Positions 46,597-56,173 are shown, counted from the stretch's first letter. The stretch is DNA of 64,000 nt from Nostoc linckia z4 (GCF_002608075.1 NZ_LAHA01000001.1:66757-130756); one strand, 5' to 3'. The notes: generated by a model not told the origin, from the sequence alone. Made by a program: numbers and translations.

Positions 46597-47897
46597 AACC
46601 TGAATTCCTTAGTTTCAGTCAAAATCGGATTGATATCAAACCACGAACCATCCTCATTTCGGTATTCAAATACAAACATATTGCGAAGCAAAAGTTCGTA
46701 TCTTTCATGACCTCTTAAGCTTTTTTCTTGTGCTACTTCCCGCAATAGTTCCCATTCATCAGCTGTAATTGCCAAAGTTAACTCGTTGCAACGTTGTTTA
46801 ATGACTCTATTCAGGCACTCTTGTGATATTGGTGGGTCTTCTTGTTGAAGACAGCAAAATAATAACTTCAACAAATTTCGTAAATGACCACCGCTAACTA
46901 AACACAGTCTTTCTAAAGTTTTAGGACTATCAAAAACTTCGGTAATTAAATGCTGGCTTTGTTCCCAACTGACACCAGGAAAAGCCCTCGCCATCACCAT
47001 TTGTTGCAGTAGCGTAATTCCTTGTGAAAATTGCGAACCATCCTGTAGTTGTACGGGAACCATCGGCAAAACCTTGGGGTCTAAGCCGAAGCGATTTGTT
47101 AATCTGCCTAAAGCATTGGAAAAAATCAACACCAAGGGAATTGTATAAACAACGTGACAACTAAGTTTATTTAATTGTTCGCCCCGTTCTACAAATAAAT
47201 ATTCTGGTTGATAATAACCAGAAGGCTTCCAAGAATTATAAACTCGGTCGAGGTTATCGACAATTACCACGAGTCCTTTTTTACCTTGCTGCTTGAGTTT
47301 TTCTCTGGCAGGCTTGAGCAATTCTTTGTTAAGTGATTCTAAAATACCATTGGTGCGCGGTTCTAAATATTGTCGCAACTGGCCGCGAAGCTTGGGACTA
47401 TCTTTCGTTTTGGCGGTGATTTTGGCAATACCCACAGACAATTCAGCCTCAACGCCAATATCTAAAGGTGTTTGCAAAAATTCTGAAATTTCCTGAAACA
47501 GATTTTTAAAATATCCTGGCTTCAGATTAATTTTGATTGCTTCCAGACTTTGACTGACTTCACGAGCTACTGCCAGTAAAATATCTGTAACATCAATATC
47601 AGCCATATCCAGGCTTTGGCTAGACTCAAAATAAACTGTATGAAAACCTTGGTGTTCTAACTCTGCTTTCAGACGCAATAATTCAGTAGACTTGCCACAA
47701 CCGATATGTCCAGTAAATAATTGACAGGTGGGTTCTTCCGGCGAAAGCCTGGTGATAGTCCGCCCCAGTTCCTCAATAATCCTGGCACCACGCACTTTAG
47801 AAAAATCAATATAATACTGCCTATCTTCCGGTTTACTCACAACCAGAGTCTTACTAGGGTTGCAAGCCTGAAAAAACCTGATTAAATCTAGTTTCAT
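46593..47897 (-). CDS. AAA-type P-loop ATPase paired with the STAND-WD40 protein
   Basis: 434 residues: an N-terminal arm (IRFFQACNPSKTLVVSKPEDRQYYIDFS), Walker A GHIGCGKST (63-71), Walker B GLVVIVDNLDRV, a VVYTIPLVLIF sensor strand, and a C-terminal winged-helix-like part (ITADEWELLREVAQ...RNMFVFEYRNEDGSWFDINPIL). It resembles the KAP/Orc-like ATPases of STAND operons. The ATGA overlap with the downstream STAND-WD40 start shows translational coupling, so the two proteins probably work in one complex. Function (signalling or defence) is inference. Confidence 0.85.
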   Translation of the reverse strand: MKLDLIRFFQACNPSKTLVVSKPEDRQYYIDFSKVRGARIIEELGRTITRLSPEEPTCQLFTGHIGCGKSTELLRLKAELEHQGFHTVYFESSQSLDMADIDVTDILLAVAREVSQSLEAIKINLKPGYFKNLFQEISEFLQTPLDIGVEAELSVGIAKITAKTKDSPKLRGQLRQYLEPRTNGILESLNKELLKPAREKLKQQGKKGLVVIVDNLDRVYNSWKPSGYYQPEYLFVERGEQLNKLSCHVVYTIPLVLIFSNALGRLTNRFGLDPKVLPMVPVQLQDGSQFSQGITLLQQMVMARAFPGVSWEQSQHLITEVFDSPKTLERLCLVSGGHLRNLLKLLFCCLQQEDPPISQECLNRVIKQRCNELTLAITADEWELLREVAQEKSLRGHERYELLLRNMFVFEYRNEDGSWFDINPILTETKEFRL

Positions 47898-47995
47898 CCC
47901 AAATCACCCGATATCAGCTTGATATTTTTGCCCATCCCAGTGATTATACAGAGGGCAAAGCCACGATTTCGGATAATTGCCTTGAGAATTTCCAA

Positions 47996-48116
47996 TCAAA
48001 ATAGTACATTAATAAACTCTTGTGGGATGGGCGTCTCGCCCGTCCGGTGCGGGCAAGATGCCCACACCACAAAAGCTAAATTTTATGCACCATTTTAGCC
48101 TTGCCACGCCACTACA
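47996..48116. mobile_element. MITE-like element, TGTAGTGGCGTGG-type ends (copy 3)
   Basis: The right end is the inverted TGTAGTGGCGTGGCAAGGCT (48097-48116). The interior carries CTTGTGGGATGGGCGTCTCG and CCGTCCGGTGCGGGCAAGATG, shared with the copies at 22149 and 36416. The left end is truncated. Confidence 0.6.
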
Positions 48117-48202
48117 AATACTTAGATTTTTCACCAAATCAAATATGATTCTTATATCTCATAGAGTAATTATGAATTCTGACTTCTGACTTCTGACTTC
48201 TG

Positions 48203-48493
48203 TTATAAAACCACAGCTTCTTTTAACACTTTTTGTTTAATACATTCATGTAGAGTTTTGGGTTCAGTCACATCTACTTTGCGTCCTAGCAACTCTTCCA
48301 ATGATTGCATCAAAGCAATTTGATCTAATAAAGTTCGTTGCGGTTCCAGTTCTACTAGAAAATCTACATCACTATCTGGTGTTGCTTCACCCCTAGCAAC
48401 TGAACCAAACACTCGCACATTATATGCTCCATACTTGGTAGCAATTGTCAGAATTTCTTCACGATTAGCTTTAAGTATTTCATCAATTCCCAT
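48203..48493 (-). CDS. Minimal nucleotidyltransferase (MNT/MntA-like)
   Basis: A 96-residue single-domain protein with NVRVFGSVARGEATPDSDVDFLVELEP: the GSxxRG motif and DxD of the polymerase-beta superfamily. ALMQSLEELLGRKVDVTEPKTL follows. MNT proteins usually pair with a HEPN (DUF86) toxin whose activity they block, in MntA by AMP transfer. No HEPN gene is next to it on either side, so it is an orphan or the partner is elsewhere. Confidence 0.88.
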   Translation of the reverse strand: MGIDEILKANREEILTIATKYGAYNVRVFGSVARGEATPDSDVDFLVELEPQRTLLDQIALMQSLEELLGRKVDVTEPKTLHECIKQKVLKEAVVL

Positions 48494-48513
48494 AACCTAT
48501 CACCTAAAATAAC

Positions 48514-48683
48514 AGGACTTACGCAAAAATAACGTAATTGGGTCATTACGAGCGATAGCGTACTCCTACCCAGAAGTAAGCTACGCACAGCGTCTCGTAG
48601 AGAAGTAATCCACCCTGACGCTGGGATTGCTTCCCTACACTCCGTTTCGGTCGCAATGACAATATCGGCGTTGCGTAAGTCCT
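48514..48683. mobile_element. Short inverted-repeat (MITE-like) element, AGGACTTACGCA ends (copy 2)
   Basis: AGGACTTACGCA (48514-48525) is exactly inverted at TGCGTAAGTCCT (48672-48683). The interior includes GCGTCTCGTAGAGAAGT-type sequence. The first copy is at 2462-2578. Confidence 0.65.
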
Positions 48684-48704
48684 AAATAATTCTGCATAAG
48701 TTAA

Positions 48705-50132
48705 TCAATTAATCATTTTCTCTAAAGCGATTTGCAAATCTTTAGTTAATTCGCTTGCAGCTTGCCTAGATGCGTGGCGTAGTTTACCACTGTAGGCATC
48801 GCCCTGAGCTTTCTCCCAACGTTCGCTAACTGAAATTGGCTCTCCCACGGTAATTTTTGCTCGTCGTAAACCTAAACTTGGTCGCCCTGGAAGTGTGGTA
48901 TCTTTAATGCGAGAAAGCATATCAAAAATCAGCAAAGTTGTTTCCGCAAACTTTTCTGCTGTGGGTTTTTCTTGAATATAATTTGCGGTGACTGCAACGA
49001 AACTTTCCACTATCCGCATGTGCCGCATTCGCAAGTCTGCTTCTTGGGCAATCCAATCTGCCAAACCGCGTTTTAGGGGTGGTAAATTATTAATATCTGG
49101 TAAATCTTCGCGGTAAATATAATTCCACCCAGCTTCTTCCAAGCGGCGACAACGGTCAATGAAATTTCCCTGTGCTTGAACTCCAAAATATTCCTCGGTA
49201 ACTGCTAAAGACTTATCTAGTAGGCGATGCAGTCTATTAATTAATACCTGATTTTGACTTTCAGATTCTTCATCATTGCAGACAGTTTTCGGAATATCTT
49301 GATGATAGAAACGACGGTAAAATTCCTCCATTTCTGTAATCAGATATTCACCCAAACGATAGATGCGTTGATAGTAAATTTCTGGGTCATGGTCTGGAGT
49401 ACTTGCCATTACAGGTAAGCCACTATCAGCTTCTAATTTACTTAATAGCCAATTGAGTTTTGTCCAAGGTGGCTTGTCATAGGAATATTGAATGGCAACG
49501 GGCACAATTAAAACTGTTTCAGAACGGTTGGCTTTTTGCAAATCTTCTACACACCAAAACCCCATTTGGGAAACACCGGGTTCTAGCGGACTAACAATGC
49601 CACTATGACCATTAGTACCGCCTTCCGGTGCCACTGCGATCGGTAGTTTGCCATTAGCAAATAACTCCCGCGCTGTTTGAATAGCTTGGCGGTCTAACCG
49701 CCTACCGCGACGCACCGGCACACCCCCCACCTGTGAAAACAACCATCCGAGCCAGTTTCCAGCCCAAATTGTCATCCCCCGGTCATAAAGAAAATAGCTG
49801 TGAACCGGGTCTTGTAGCTGGATATTTTTCTGGCGCGCCACCTTTGGCACAATTCGAGAAAGCAAATACAACATACAGAGGGGATCTTCCACCTCTGGGT
49901 GGCGAAATGCCAACAAAAAGCGAATCTTCCCCTCCTGGAATTGTTGATAAAGTTTAGCCAAGACCTCAACATTCTCAGCTTCAATTTTGACAATCCCAGC
50001 TGGTAACCAAGGTCGAGTGCGGAATCGCAGCACTATTGGCAGTAACCATCGAAAAATGTAGAGTATCGACGGGTTAAATTGTTGGGGAATAAATTTCAGT
50101 GGTGGTTGAGTAGACTGAATCGATTTAGGCAA
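48705..50132 (-). CDS. 1-acyl-sn-glycerol-3-phosphate acyltransferase family protein
   Basis: A 475-residue PlsC-like protein, longer than the usual 200-250. The acyltransferase HxxxxD motif is FRHPEVEDPL. The glycine-rich second block is VAPEGGTNGHSG, in place of the common FPEGTRS, with VPVRRGRRLDRQ between them and VLIVPVAIQYSY after it. The long C-terminal region is helical with no second catalytic domain seen. The family transfers acyl groups to lysophosphatidate or other lipids at the membrane. The extended form is typical of cyanobacteria and its exact acceptor is uncertain. Confidence 0.85.
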   Translation of the reverse strand: MPKSIQSTQPPLKFIPQQFNPSILYIFRWLLPIVLRFRTRPWLPAGIVKIEAENVEVLAKLYQQFQEGKIRFLLAFRHPEVEDPLCMLYLLSRIVPKVARQKNIQLQDPVHSYFLYDRGMTIWAGNWLGWLFSQVGGVPVRRGRRLDRQAIQTARELFANGKLPIAVAPEGGTNGHSGIVSPLEPGVSQMGFWCVEDLQKANRSETVLIVPVAIQYSYDKPPWTKLNWLLSKLEADSGLPVMASTPDHDPEIYYQRIYRLGEYLITEMEEFYRRFYHQDIPKTVCNDEESESQNQVLINRLHRLLDKSLAVTEEYFGVQAQGNFIDRCRRLEEAGWNYIYREDLPDINNLPPLKRGLADWIAQEADLRMRHMRIVESFVAVTANYIQEKPTAEKFAETTLLIFDMLSRIKDTTLPGRPSLGLRRAKITVGEPISVSERWEKAQGDAYSGKLRHASRQAASELTKDLQIALEKMIN

Positions 50133-50225
50133 GTCGCTTTCTTTGATTGTATTTTGAGGAATTGTACAATATCCAAGTTAACAGCGATTTGATAGCAATC
50201 CTGTGCCCGTTATGAAAATTACTAT

Positions 50226-50329
50226 TTAGGGACTTGGAAGTAAAAAATATTTTATAGAAGACTGTTGACTGTTGACTGTTAACCGTCAACGCATGAACTG
50301 GAATGATTTATTTTTTGGAGTTCCCTTAA
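50226..50329. mobile_element. MITE-like element, TTAGGGACTT ends (copy 1)
   Basis: TTAGGGACTTGGAAGTAAAA at the left is an imperfect inverted match to TTTTTTGGAGTTCCCTTAA at the right, enclosing GACTGTTGACTGTTGACTGT / AACCGTCAAC heptad hairpin sequence. Another copy is at 51973-52163 and a left half is at 8983. Confidence 0.6.
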
Positions 50330-50432
50330 ACAGCGATCGCGGATTTACCAATTTCAAATATAATCATACCTGCGTTGGTAGTGAAACGATAATGTTTAAC
50401 AACCTTGGAAGTTTTCAACTCTCAAATAATAA

Positions 50433-50505
50433 TGGAGGTTAGCGGACTCGAACCGCTGACATCCTGCTTGCAAAGCAGGCGCTCTACCAACTGAGCTAAA
50501 CCCCC
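50433..50505 (-). tRNA. tRNA-Ala (anticodon UGC)
   Basis: On the minus strand the 73-base sequence begins GGGGGTTTAGCTCAGTTGGT and ends in the T arm GGTTCGAGTCC and acceptor AACCTCCA. The 7-bp acceptor stem pairs with one G-U. The anticodon stem-loop CTGCT-TTGCAAG-AGCAG shows anticodon TGC. CCA is not encoded. Confidence 0.96.
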
Positions 50506-50576
50506 GTAAAATTAAAATAGCAGGTAACTTTGTTTGCCTTCGTTATTGTAACTCATATTGTGTAATTACTAAAGGG

Positions 50577-51506
50577 ATGAAGCCAGAAAATATTCAGGTG
50601 GTGGCAACACTATATAAATTCGTCAAACTGCCAGATTTCGCCGAGAAACGAGAGCCTTTGCTGTCCTACTGTCAAGGGCAAGGTATTAAAGGAACAATTT
50701 TGCTGGCAGAAGAAGGAATTAACGGTACAATAGCAGGTTCGCGTCAGGCGATCGATTCTGTTCTGTGGTTTTTGCGTTCCGATCCTCGTCTAGCTGACCT
50801 AGAACACAAAGAATCTTATACCGAAACACCACCTTTTGAGCGGATGAAGGTGCGGTTAAAGCAAGAAATCGTCACTTTAGGGTTACCGGAAATTGACCCC
50901 AACGAACAAGTAGGCACTTATGTCACTCCCGAAGAATGGAATAATTTAATTTCTGACCCAGAAGTAACTGTAATTGACACCCGCAACGATTACGAAGTAA
51001 ATATCGGGACTTTCCAAGGAGCAGAAAATCCGCAAACCGCCTCATTTCGGGAATTCCCTGATTATGTACGCCAACACCTAGACCCAACAAAACACAAAAA
51101 AGTCGCTCTGTTTTGTACGGGTGGTATTCGCTGTGAAAAAGCCTCATCCTTTATGCTTGCCCAAGGTTTTGCAGAAGTTTATCACCTCAAAGGCGGCATT
51201 CTCAAATATTTGGAAGAAATTCCAGCCCAAGCAAGTTTATGGCAAGGGGAATGTTTTGTTTTTGACGAAAGGGTAGCCGTCAGTCATGGCTTGGAATCAG
51301 GAAGTTATGAATTATGCCTATCTTGCGGGCGTCCCATTTCTGAAGAAGATAAATTATCTCCCAAATACGAGCCAGGTATTTCCTGTGCCCATTGTTTTGA
51401 TAGCCTAACCGACGAAAAAAGAGCGCGCCAGCAGGAAAAATGGCGACACTACCAAAGCCAAATTGCTAATAAAAAGAAGTTGGGCATTGAGAGTGTTGAC
51501 GGTTGA
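50577..51506 (+). CDS. trhO: tRNA uridine(34) hydroxylase TrhO (rhodanese family)
   Basis: 309 residues. An N-terminal acylphosphatase-like domain ([45 protein letters not shown]) is followed by a rhodanese domain with [15 protein letters not shown] and active-site [11 protein letters not shown], then a C-terminal Cys cluster (CLSCGRP...CAHCF). This is the YceA/TrhO family, which makes 5-hydroxyuridine at the wobble base of tRNAs. Length and all motifs are as expected. It is divergent from the tRNA-Ala gene, 72 bases away. Confidence 0.94.
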   Translation: MKPENIQVVATLYKFVKLPDFAEKREPLLSYCQGQGIKGTILLAEEGINGTIAGSRQAIDSVLWFLRSDPRLADLEHKESYTETPPFERMKVRLKQEIVTLGLPEIDPNEQVGTYVTPEEWNNLISDPEVTVIDTRNDYEVNIGTFQGAENPQTASFREFPDYVRQHLDPTKHKKVALFCTGGIRCEKASSFMLAQGFAEVYHLKGGILKYLEEIPAQASLWQGECFVFDERVAVSHGLESGSYELCLSCGRPISEEDKLSPKYEPGISCAHCFDSLTDEKRARQQEKWRHYQSQIANKKKLGIESVDG

Positions 51507-51583
51507 CGGTTGACTGAGGATTTATTCTCCTTGTCTCCCTTGTCTCCCTTGCCTCCCTTGCCTCCCTTGCTCCCCCTGCTCCC

Positions 51584-51853
51584 TCATCCCCCCACTCTCC
51601 CCACTCTCCCCTCTAAACCTTGGGGTATCCTCAACCGGGCATAATCACCGCTCAGTTGTACCTTTGAAGGTGGTTTGTGTAGGAGTACACAGCATCTATG
51701 AACTGCGGCTTGGTACTCTCGCCATTGCTGACGAATTGCTTTACTGGCAGCATCATTACCTAAGTCGCAAAATTTTAGCCCTGCCCGAATTAGCCAAACT
51801 TCGACATCTGTTGTTTCACCCACTATTTCGGGAGTGGGATTAATCTTGTCCAT
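51584..51853 (-). CDS. Small conserved-looking hypothetical protein
   Basis: 89 residues with no known domain. It begins MDKINPTPEIVGETTDVEVWLIRAGL and contains a helical middle (NDAASKAIRQQWREYQAAVHRCCVLLHKPPS) and LSGDYARLRIPQGLEGR. The last residues (VGRVGG) come from a CCCCACTCTCC repeat, so the natural end may have been altered by repeat DNA. Coding is judged likely because the codon usage and helices are regular; the function is unknown. Confidence 0.6.
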   Translation of the reverse strand: MDKINPTPEIVGETTDVEVWLIRAGLKFCDLGNDAASKAIRQQWREYQAAVHRCCVLLHKPPSKVQLSGDYARLRIPQGLEGRVGRVGG

Positions 51854-51972
51854 GAGTAATTTCTAATACAAGCATATAAAATTCCTAACTTTACTCTAAG
51901 AGAAACTATTAACAATAGCCAATAGCATTTTTTTTCAAAATCATAAATAAAAATGATTACAGTAATTTTCAG

Positions 51973-52163
51973 TTAGGGACTTCCAAGTAAAAAAATATTC
52001 TACAGAAGACTGTTAACTGTTGACTGTTGACCGTTGACAGTCAGCAGTCAACGCTTCGACTCCGCTCAGCCTTGACCCTGAGCGGAGTCGAAGCATAGCG
52101 GCGACCATAGGAGAAGGGTCAACGAACCCAAGCGGAATAATTTATTTTTTGGAGTTACCTTAA
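51973..52163. mobile_element. MITE-like element, TTAGGGACTT ends (copy 2)
   Basis: The left end TTAGGGACTTCCAAGTAAAA and right end TTTTTTGGAGTTACCTTAA are inverted repeats around heptad hairpin units (GTTGACTGTTGACCGTTGAC). They also enclose a CTTCGACTCCGCTCAG / CTGAGCGGAGTCGAAG hairpin at about 52052-52093. Confidence 0.65.
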
Positions 52164-52369
52164 ATAAACGACGTTGTAGAGGCGTAGGCTTTACCTTGCC
52201 TTAGCATACGGTTGTTCGCCCCAATCAGGGATTGTGGTTCAAATAAATGAAAAGCGCTGTAATAAAAAAAATCATATCTGAGTACAAACAACTCAGATAT
52301 GAAGGATGAATCGCGATCGCAGCTGTCAGATATGATTGCTAAGAAATTCCAAATCAGCTGTTACAATTC

Positions 52370-52882
52370 CTAGAAGCGATAACCCAATCCGGCTTGGAAG
52401 CTCACAGCATCAGCATCACTGTTTCTATAAGCGTCAATGCCCCATTTTGTATCGCCATAGGCGATGACATTGTTAGCAACTTCTGATTCCACACCAAGGG
52501 TAACTACAGGTGCATTGCGATTGCCCAATGGGCTATTTTGACCTTCGTCAGTGATGAAAGAATAACCACCACCGAAGTAAACGTTAGTATTTTTGGCGAT
52601 GGGCGCATCGTAAGTAACTATAGGCATAATGGCAGCCGCATCACCACCGTAAAGCACAGAACCTCGTAGTGAAACAGGTGCATTGGGAACAGCGTAACGT
52701 CCTTGAACATTTCCACCAAGTTGTGCGCCATCGTTTCCTTGTCCGCCACTGGTTGCACCAGCCGCAATTCCAGCACCAATATAGTTAGCATTTGTACCAG
52801 CTGTTTGAGCAGAAGCAATACCACCTGAGAGGATGATAGAAGCAGCAGCAAGGACAGAAGCAGTTAATTTTGTAAGTTTCAT
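52370..52882 (-). CDS. Secreted, probably outer-membrane beta-barrel protein
   Basis: The start is taken at ATG 52882 (MKLTKLTASVLAAASI), four codons after the first possible one, giving 170 residues. A clear signal peptide ends ASAQ|TAG. The mature protein has alternating beta-strand segments (QGRYAVPNAPVSLRGSVLYG, NVYFGGGYSFITDEG, VVTLGVESEVANNVIAYGDTKWGID) and ends with AGLGYRF, a terminal Phe typical of outer-membrane barrels recognised by BamA. The small size suggests an 8-strand barrel. The function is unknown. Confidence 0.75.
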   Translation of the reverse strand: MKLTKLTASVLAAASIILSGGIASAQTAGTNANYIGAGIAAGATSGGQGNDGAQLGGNVQGRYAVPNAPVSLRGSVLYGGDAAAIMPIVTYDAPIAKNTNVYFGGGYSFITDEGQNSPLGNRNAPVVTLGVESEVANNVIAYGDTKWGIDAYRNSDADAVSFQAGLGYRF

Positions 52883-53021
52883 AGAATTTCTCACTAGAGT
52901 TAGGTAATATCAATGTTCTCTATTACCAGAATCTCTTTTTTTACAAAATGTAACCTCCCACACTCGGTTCACCTTAATGGTTGAATTGTTTTTCACCCAG
53001 TAGGGTGAGATGTTGTAGCGA

Positions 53022-53180
53022 ATGGGGCATTGGGCAATGGGCAAGCAGGAAGTGTGGGAGGGGTGGGAGGTGTGGGAGGATGAGGAAGAAATCTTTCCCC
53101 CCACACTCCCCACACTCCCCACACTTCCCCATCTCCCCATCTCCCCCATCTCCCCATCTCCCCATCTCCCCATCTCCCCT
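53022..53180. repeat. G-rich/C-rich composite repeat, copy 2
   Basis: GGGCATTGGGCAATGGGCAA, then GCAGGAAGTGTGGGAGGGG and GTGGGAGGATGAGGAAGAAA, lead to TCTTTCCCCCCACACTCCCC and CCCCATCT units. It matches the composites at 13025-13215 and 59631-59890 but with a shorter G-rich arm. Frames crossing it are not genes. Confidence 0.75.
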
Positions 53181-53332
53181 GCTCCCTACTACATATTATT
53201 TAATGCCGTTAAATGTAAAACAGTGTTCTATTTGTTGAAGAAACATAGAACACTGCTTCAAATAAATATTATTGATTGCAAAATTAGAAGGATTAAAGTA
53301 AAATCTCATTCATCATCGGAAAAAGACGAATA

Positions 53333-53716
53333 TTATGGCGATTTTTCCTGTGGTTTTTTAATTTGTTCTGTAGGAAGCACTTGGCGATCGGAACTTGTGT
53401 TTTCCTGAGTGATAGCAATCATACTAAAAAAAATTGCACTTCCTACAGCAAAAGCTACCATAGGACGCTTAAGTAAAACAAAATCCCTGATAATCCTAGC
53501 CAAAGGACGGCTTTGACGACGCAGAGCCGAAGAAACCATCATTTGTCTCCAAGTAAAAGGATCGCGGACATAATGGCCGCTTTGGCAAACTACTAGCCGT
53601 TCTTGACAATAGGGACAACAAAACAAGCCAATACGCGTTTTAATTGGTTTAGATGTGGCATTTTTTTGGCAAATTGGGCAAGTAACATAATGATTATCAA
53701 ACGTGTGTATATTCAT
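53333..53716 (-). CDS. Zinc-ribbon membrane-anchored small protein
   Basis: 127 residues. The N-terminal half has two CxxC pairs (CPICQKNATSK; CCPYCQERLVVCQSGHYVRDPFTW), forming a zinc ribbon, then a basic stretch. One hydrophobic helix near residues 88-105 (MVAFAVGSAIFFSMIAI) is followed by a polar tail. I do not recognise a named family; it may be a membrane-bound nucleic-acid or protein adaptor. It is a single gene with AT-rich flanks. Confidence 0.7.
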   Translation of the reverse strand: MNIHTFDNHYVTCPICQKNATSKPIKTRIGLFCCPYCQERLVVCQSGHYVRDPFTWRQMMVSSALRRQSRPLARIIRDFVLLKRPMVAFAVGSAIFFSMIAITQENTSSDRQVLPTEQIKKPQEKSP

Positions 53717-54268
53717 TTACTCGCTCTATAAGAATAGTTATATTGAATTGGGGTCAACTAAGAGGACAAGGAGAAAGTGAGACACGGATAAGCAAAGACA
53801 AACACAGATGGTTATCTTATTGGTTTTGTCTCGTTGTTTCCTAATCTGCCACTCCTATGACTTCTTAAGTATATTTTGACATCAATGCTGAATCACACAT
53901 ACATTCTATTACTACCAAGGATGGCTCAATGGTCGCAACACGAGTATAGCTAGATTTAGGCGAAAATGACTTCTCATTAATGTTTGTGTCTCATAGAACT
54001 TGTGTTGACTCTAGAGAGAATATGATTGGCTTTGACTTATGCCCTATCAGCTTAAGCTAGCAAAAACTCTAGGCATCGCTGACCCCTTAACACTAATTGT
54101 CTCCCATTTGACTATTGTTCCCACAAAAATTTTGCATAGTGAGATTTTTTGCTGTGGCTTTGTCAATCGAGTAAATAAAGTCTACTTGTCTGGTTGCTAA
54201 ATAATGGCTCACAATGAGAAGTAACAGATAAAAATTTAAATTTTTTCTTACATTTACCCCGCCTCTCA
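53717..54268. other. Gene-free divergent intergenic region
   Basis: About 550 bases with no credible gene (a 92-codon minus-strand frame crosses the start of the ClC gene and has no family features). The region is AT-rich; no repeats of the families listed elsewhere were found here. Confidence 0.45.
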
Positions 54269-56173
54269 ATGACTCTCTTGCCTCCCACTCAACTGAGGAA
54301 GGTAACGGAACAACCTGCCTTTCCCACACCTTCTGCCCGCTTAGTTCACTTAATAAACCGTTTTCAGCCATCCCCAGAAACCGTTGTGCTATTTTTAGCT
54401 ATGCTAATTGGCGGTGGCACTGGTATGGGTGTAGTCACTTTTCACTATTTGATCGATTTGATCCACCATTTAATGTTGGAAAATTTCATGGGTCAAATTG
54501 GTGTCTGGGGTGCTTGGACTCTAGCTTGCGTTCCCACCCTTGGTGGATTAATCGTTGGTTTGATGCGCTGGCGTACTCAAGATTTCGGCCCTGGGCTTTC
54601 GTCTCTCATCGCCGCTTCCCAGGGAACAGAGATCAGGCGACCGCTACGACCAGTCACCAAAATGTTAGCCGCATCAGTTTCTTTGGGAAGCGGTGCTTCT
54701 TTAGGCCCAGAGGGGCCCAGTGTAGAAATTGGCGCAAATTTTGGTATGTTGTTGTCTGTGATCCTCAACGTATCTCAGGAACGACGACGTTTATTGTTGG
54801 GCGCTGGTGCGGCTGCGGGATTAGCAGCTGGGTTTAATGCTCCCATAGCTGGGGTATTTTTCGCCTTAGAGGTGGTGATGGGTGCTACATCCTTTGCTAC
54901 TTCTGCTGTAAGTGTGGTGCTGCTGGCGGCGGTGGTGGCAGCTTTAATTGCTCAAATTGGTTTGGGGGCACAACCCGCTTTTGATTTACCCGCCTACCAA
55001 GTCCGCAGTCCTTTAGAATTACCCCTTTATCTCGGCTTGGGTTTAGGGGCTAGCTTAATTTCTTTAACTTATACTCAATCAATTCGTTTGGCTAAAGCCT
55101 GCTTTGCTGGCAAAGTTCCGGGCTTTCAATTTTTGGGGCAAATTCCTCAGCCAATTCATCCAATTATTGGCGGTATTATTGTGGGCGCAGCTGCTTTACA
55201 GTTCCCGCAAATTTTGGGCGTTGGTTATGAAACTGTAGAGGCAATGCTTCAAGATGTGCAATTTTCACTGCACCTATTACTTGTACTACTAGTGGTGAAA
55301 TTAGTAATGACTGCCATTAGCGCGGGTAGCGGTTTTATTGGCGGTTTGTTTGCACCAGCGATGTTTTTAGGTGCTTCTTTTGGTTCGGCTTACGCCAAAA
55401 TATTGGCTGTGGTATTCCCAGCAATTTGCGAGCAAATGGCGGCTCCTCCTGCTTATGCAATGGTGGGAATGGCGGCAATGTTAGCAGGCAGTGTCCGGGC
55501 ACCATTAACAGCTATTTTAATGCTGTTTGAATTAACCCGCGACTACCGCATTGTTTTACCTTTAATGGCTGCCGTTGGTTTGAGTGTTTGGTTAGTAGAA
55601 AGGATTAAACCAACCTTTAACTCTAATTCCAATCTACAACAAATTGGTCTTTCAGAATTGAAAGATGAACGAGCAGAAATTGTGCAGGAAATTTTGGTAG
55701 AAGATGCTATGCATCCCTATCCAAAAAAATTACCTGCAAGTTTGAGCGTATTAGAAGCAGCTGTGGAAATGCTGCGCGATCGCACACGAAGTGTTTTAGT
55801 AGTCGATCGAGAAGACCAATTAGTTGGTATCCTCTCTCTAGAAGACATCAACCGTGCCCTTGCTCTTTGGCAAACTTACCCAAATTCTTCAACCGAAATT
55901 TCAGGTAATTTATCCGGTCAAACTCTCAAGGACATTTGTACTACTGAAATTATTTATGCATGGCAAGATGAACTATTATCTGAAGCTTTAGACCGCATGA
56001 GTGTAAGAGGTTTGCATCAATTACCAGTGGTAGCACGAGACAAACCCGATCGCATTTTAGGTTTACTGGAAAAAGAACAAATTGCATTAACATACAATTT
56101 AGCAGTTACCCGCAAAGCACTGCGCCACCATTTACCAGTCTTACCAAAAACAGATATAGTTATTAGTCATTAG
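54269..56173 (+). CDS. ClC-family chloride channel/antiporter with CBS domains
   Basis: 634 residues. The ClC core (about 30-455) shows the selectivity motifs GSGASLGPEGPSVEIG, GAGAAAGLAAGFNAPIAGVFFALE (the gating Glu region) and AGSGFIGGLFAPAMFLGASFG. A pair of CBS domains (about 470-615: VEDAMHPYPKKLPASLSVLEAAVEML; RGLHQLPVVARDKPDRILGLLE) follows and probably binds adenine nucleotides. It moves chloride, with or without proton exchange, across the cytoplasmic or thylakoid membrane. It starts at ATG 54269. Confidence 0.93.
   Translation: MTLLPPTQLRKVTEQPAFPTPSARLVHLINRFQPSPETVVLFLAMLIGGGTGMGVVTFHYLIDLIHHLMLENFMGQIGVWGAWTLACVPTLGGLIVGLMRWRTQDFGPGLSSLIAASQGTEIRRPLRPVTKMLAASVSLGSGASLGPEGPSVEIGANFGMLLSVILNVSQERRRLLLGAGAAAGLAAGFNAPIAGVFFALEVVMGATSFATSAVSVVLLAAVVAALIAQIGLGAQPAFDLPAYQVRSPLELPLYLGLGLGASLISLTYTQSIRLAKACFAGKVPGFQFLGQIPQPIHPIIGGIIVGAAALQFPQILGVGYETVEAMLQDVQFSLHLLLVLLVVKLVMTAISAGSGFIGGLFAPAMFLGASFGSAYAKILAVVFPAICEQMAAPPAYAMVGMAAMLAGSVRAPLTAILMLFELTRDYRIVLPLMAAVGLSVWLVERIKPTFNSNSNLQQIGLSELKDERAEIVQEILVEDAMHPYPKKLPASLSVLEAAVEMLRDRTRSVLVVDREDQLVGILSLEDINRALALWQTYPNSSTEISGNLSGQTLKDICTTEIIYAWQDELLSEALDRMSVRGLHQLPVVARDKPDRILGLLEKEQIALTYNLAVTRKALRHHLPVLPKTDIVISH

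Noticed and set aside
54093-54371. 92-codon minus-strand frame upstream of the ClC gene
   Set aside because: It overlaps the ClC start and shows no domain, signal or ribosome-binding site.
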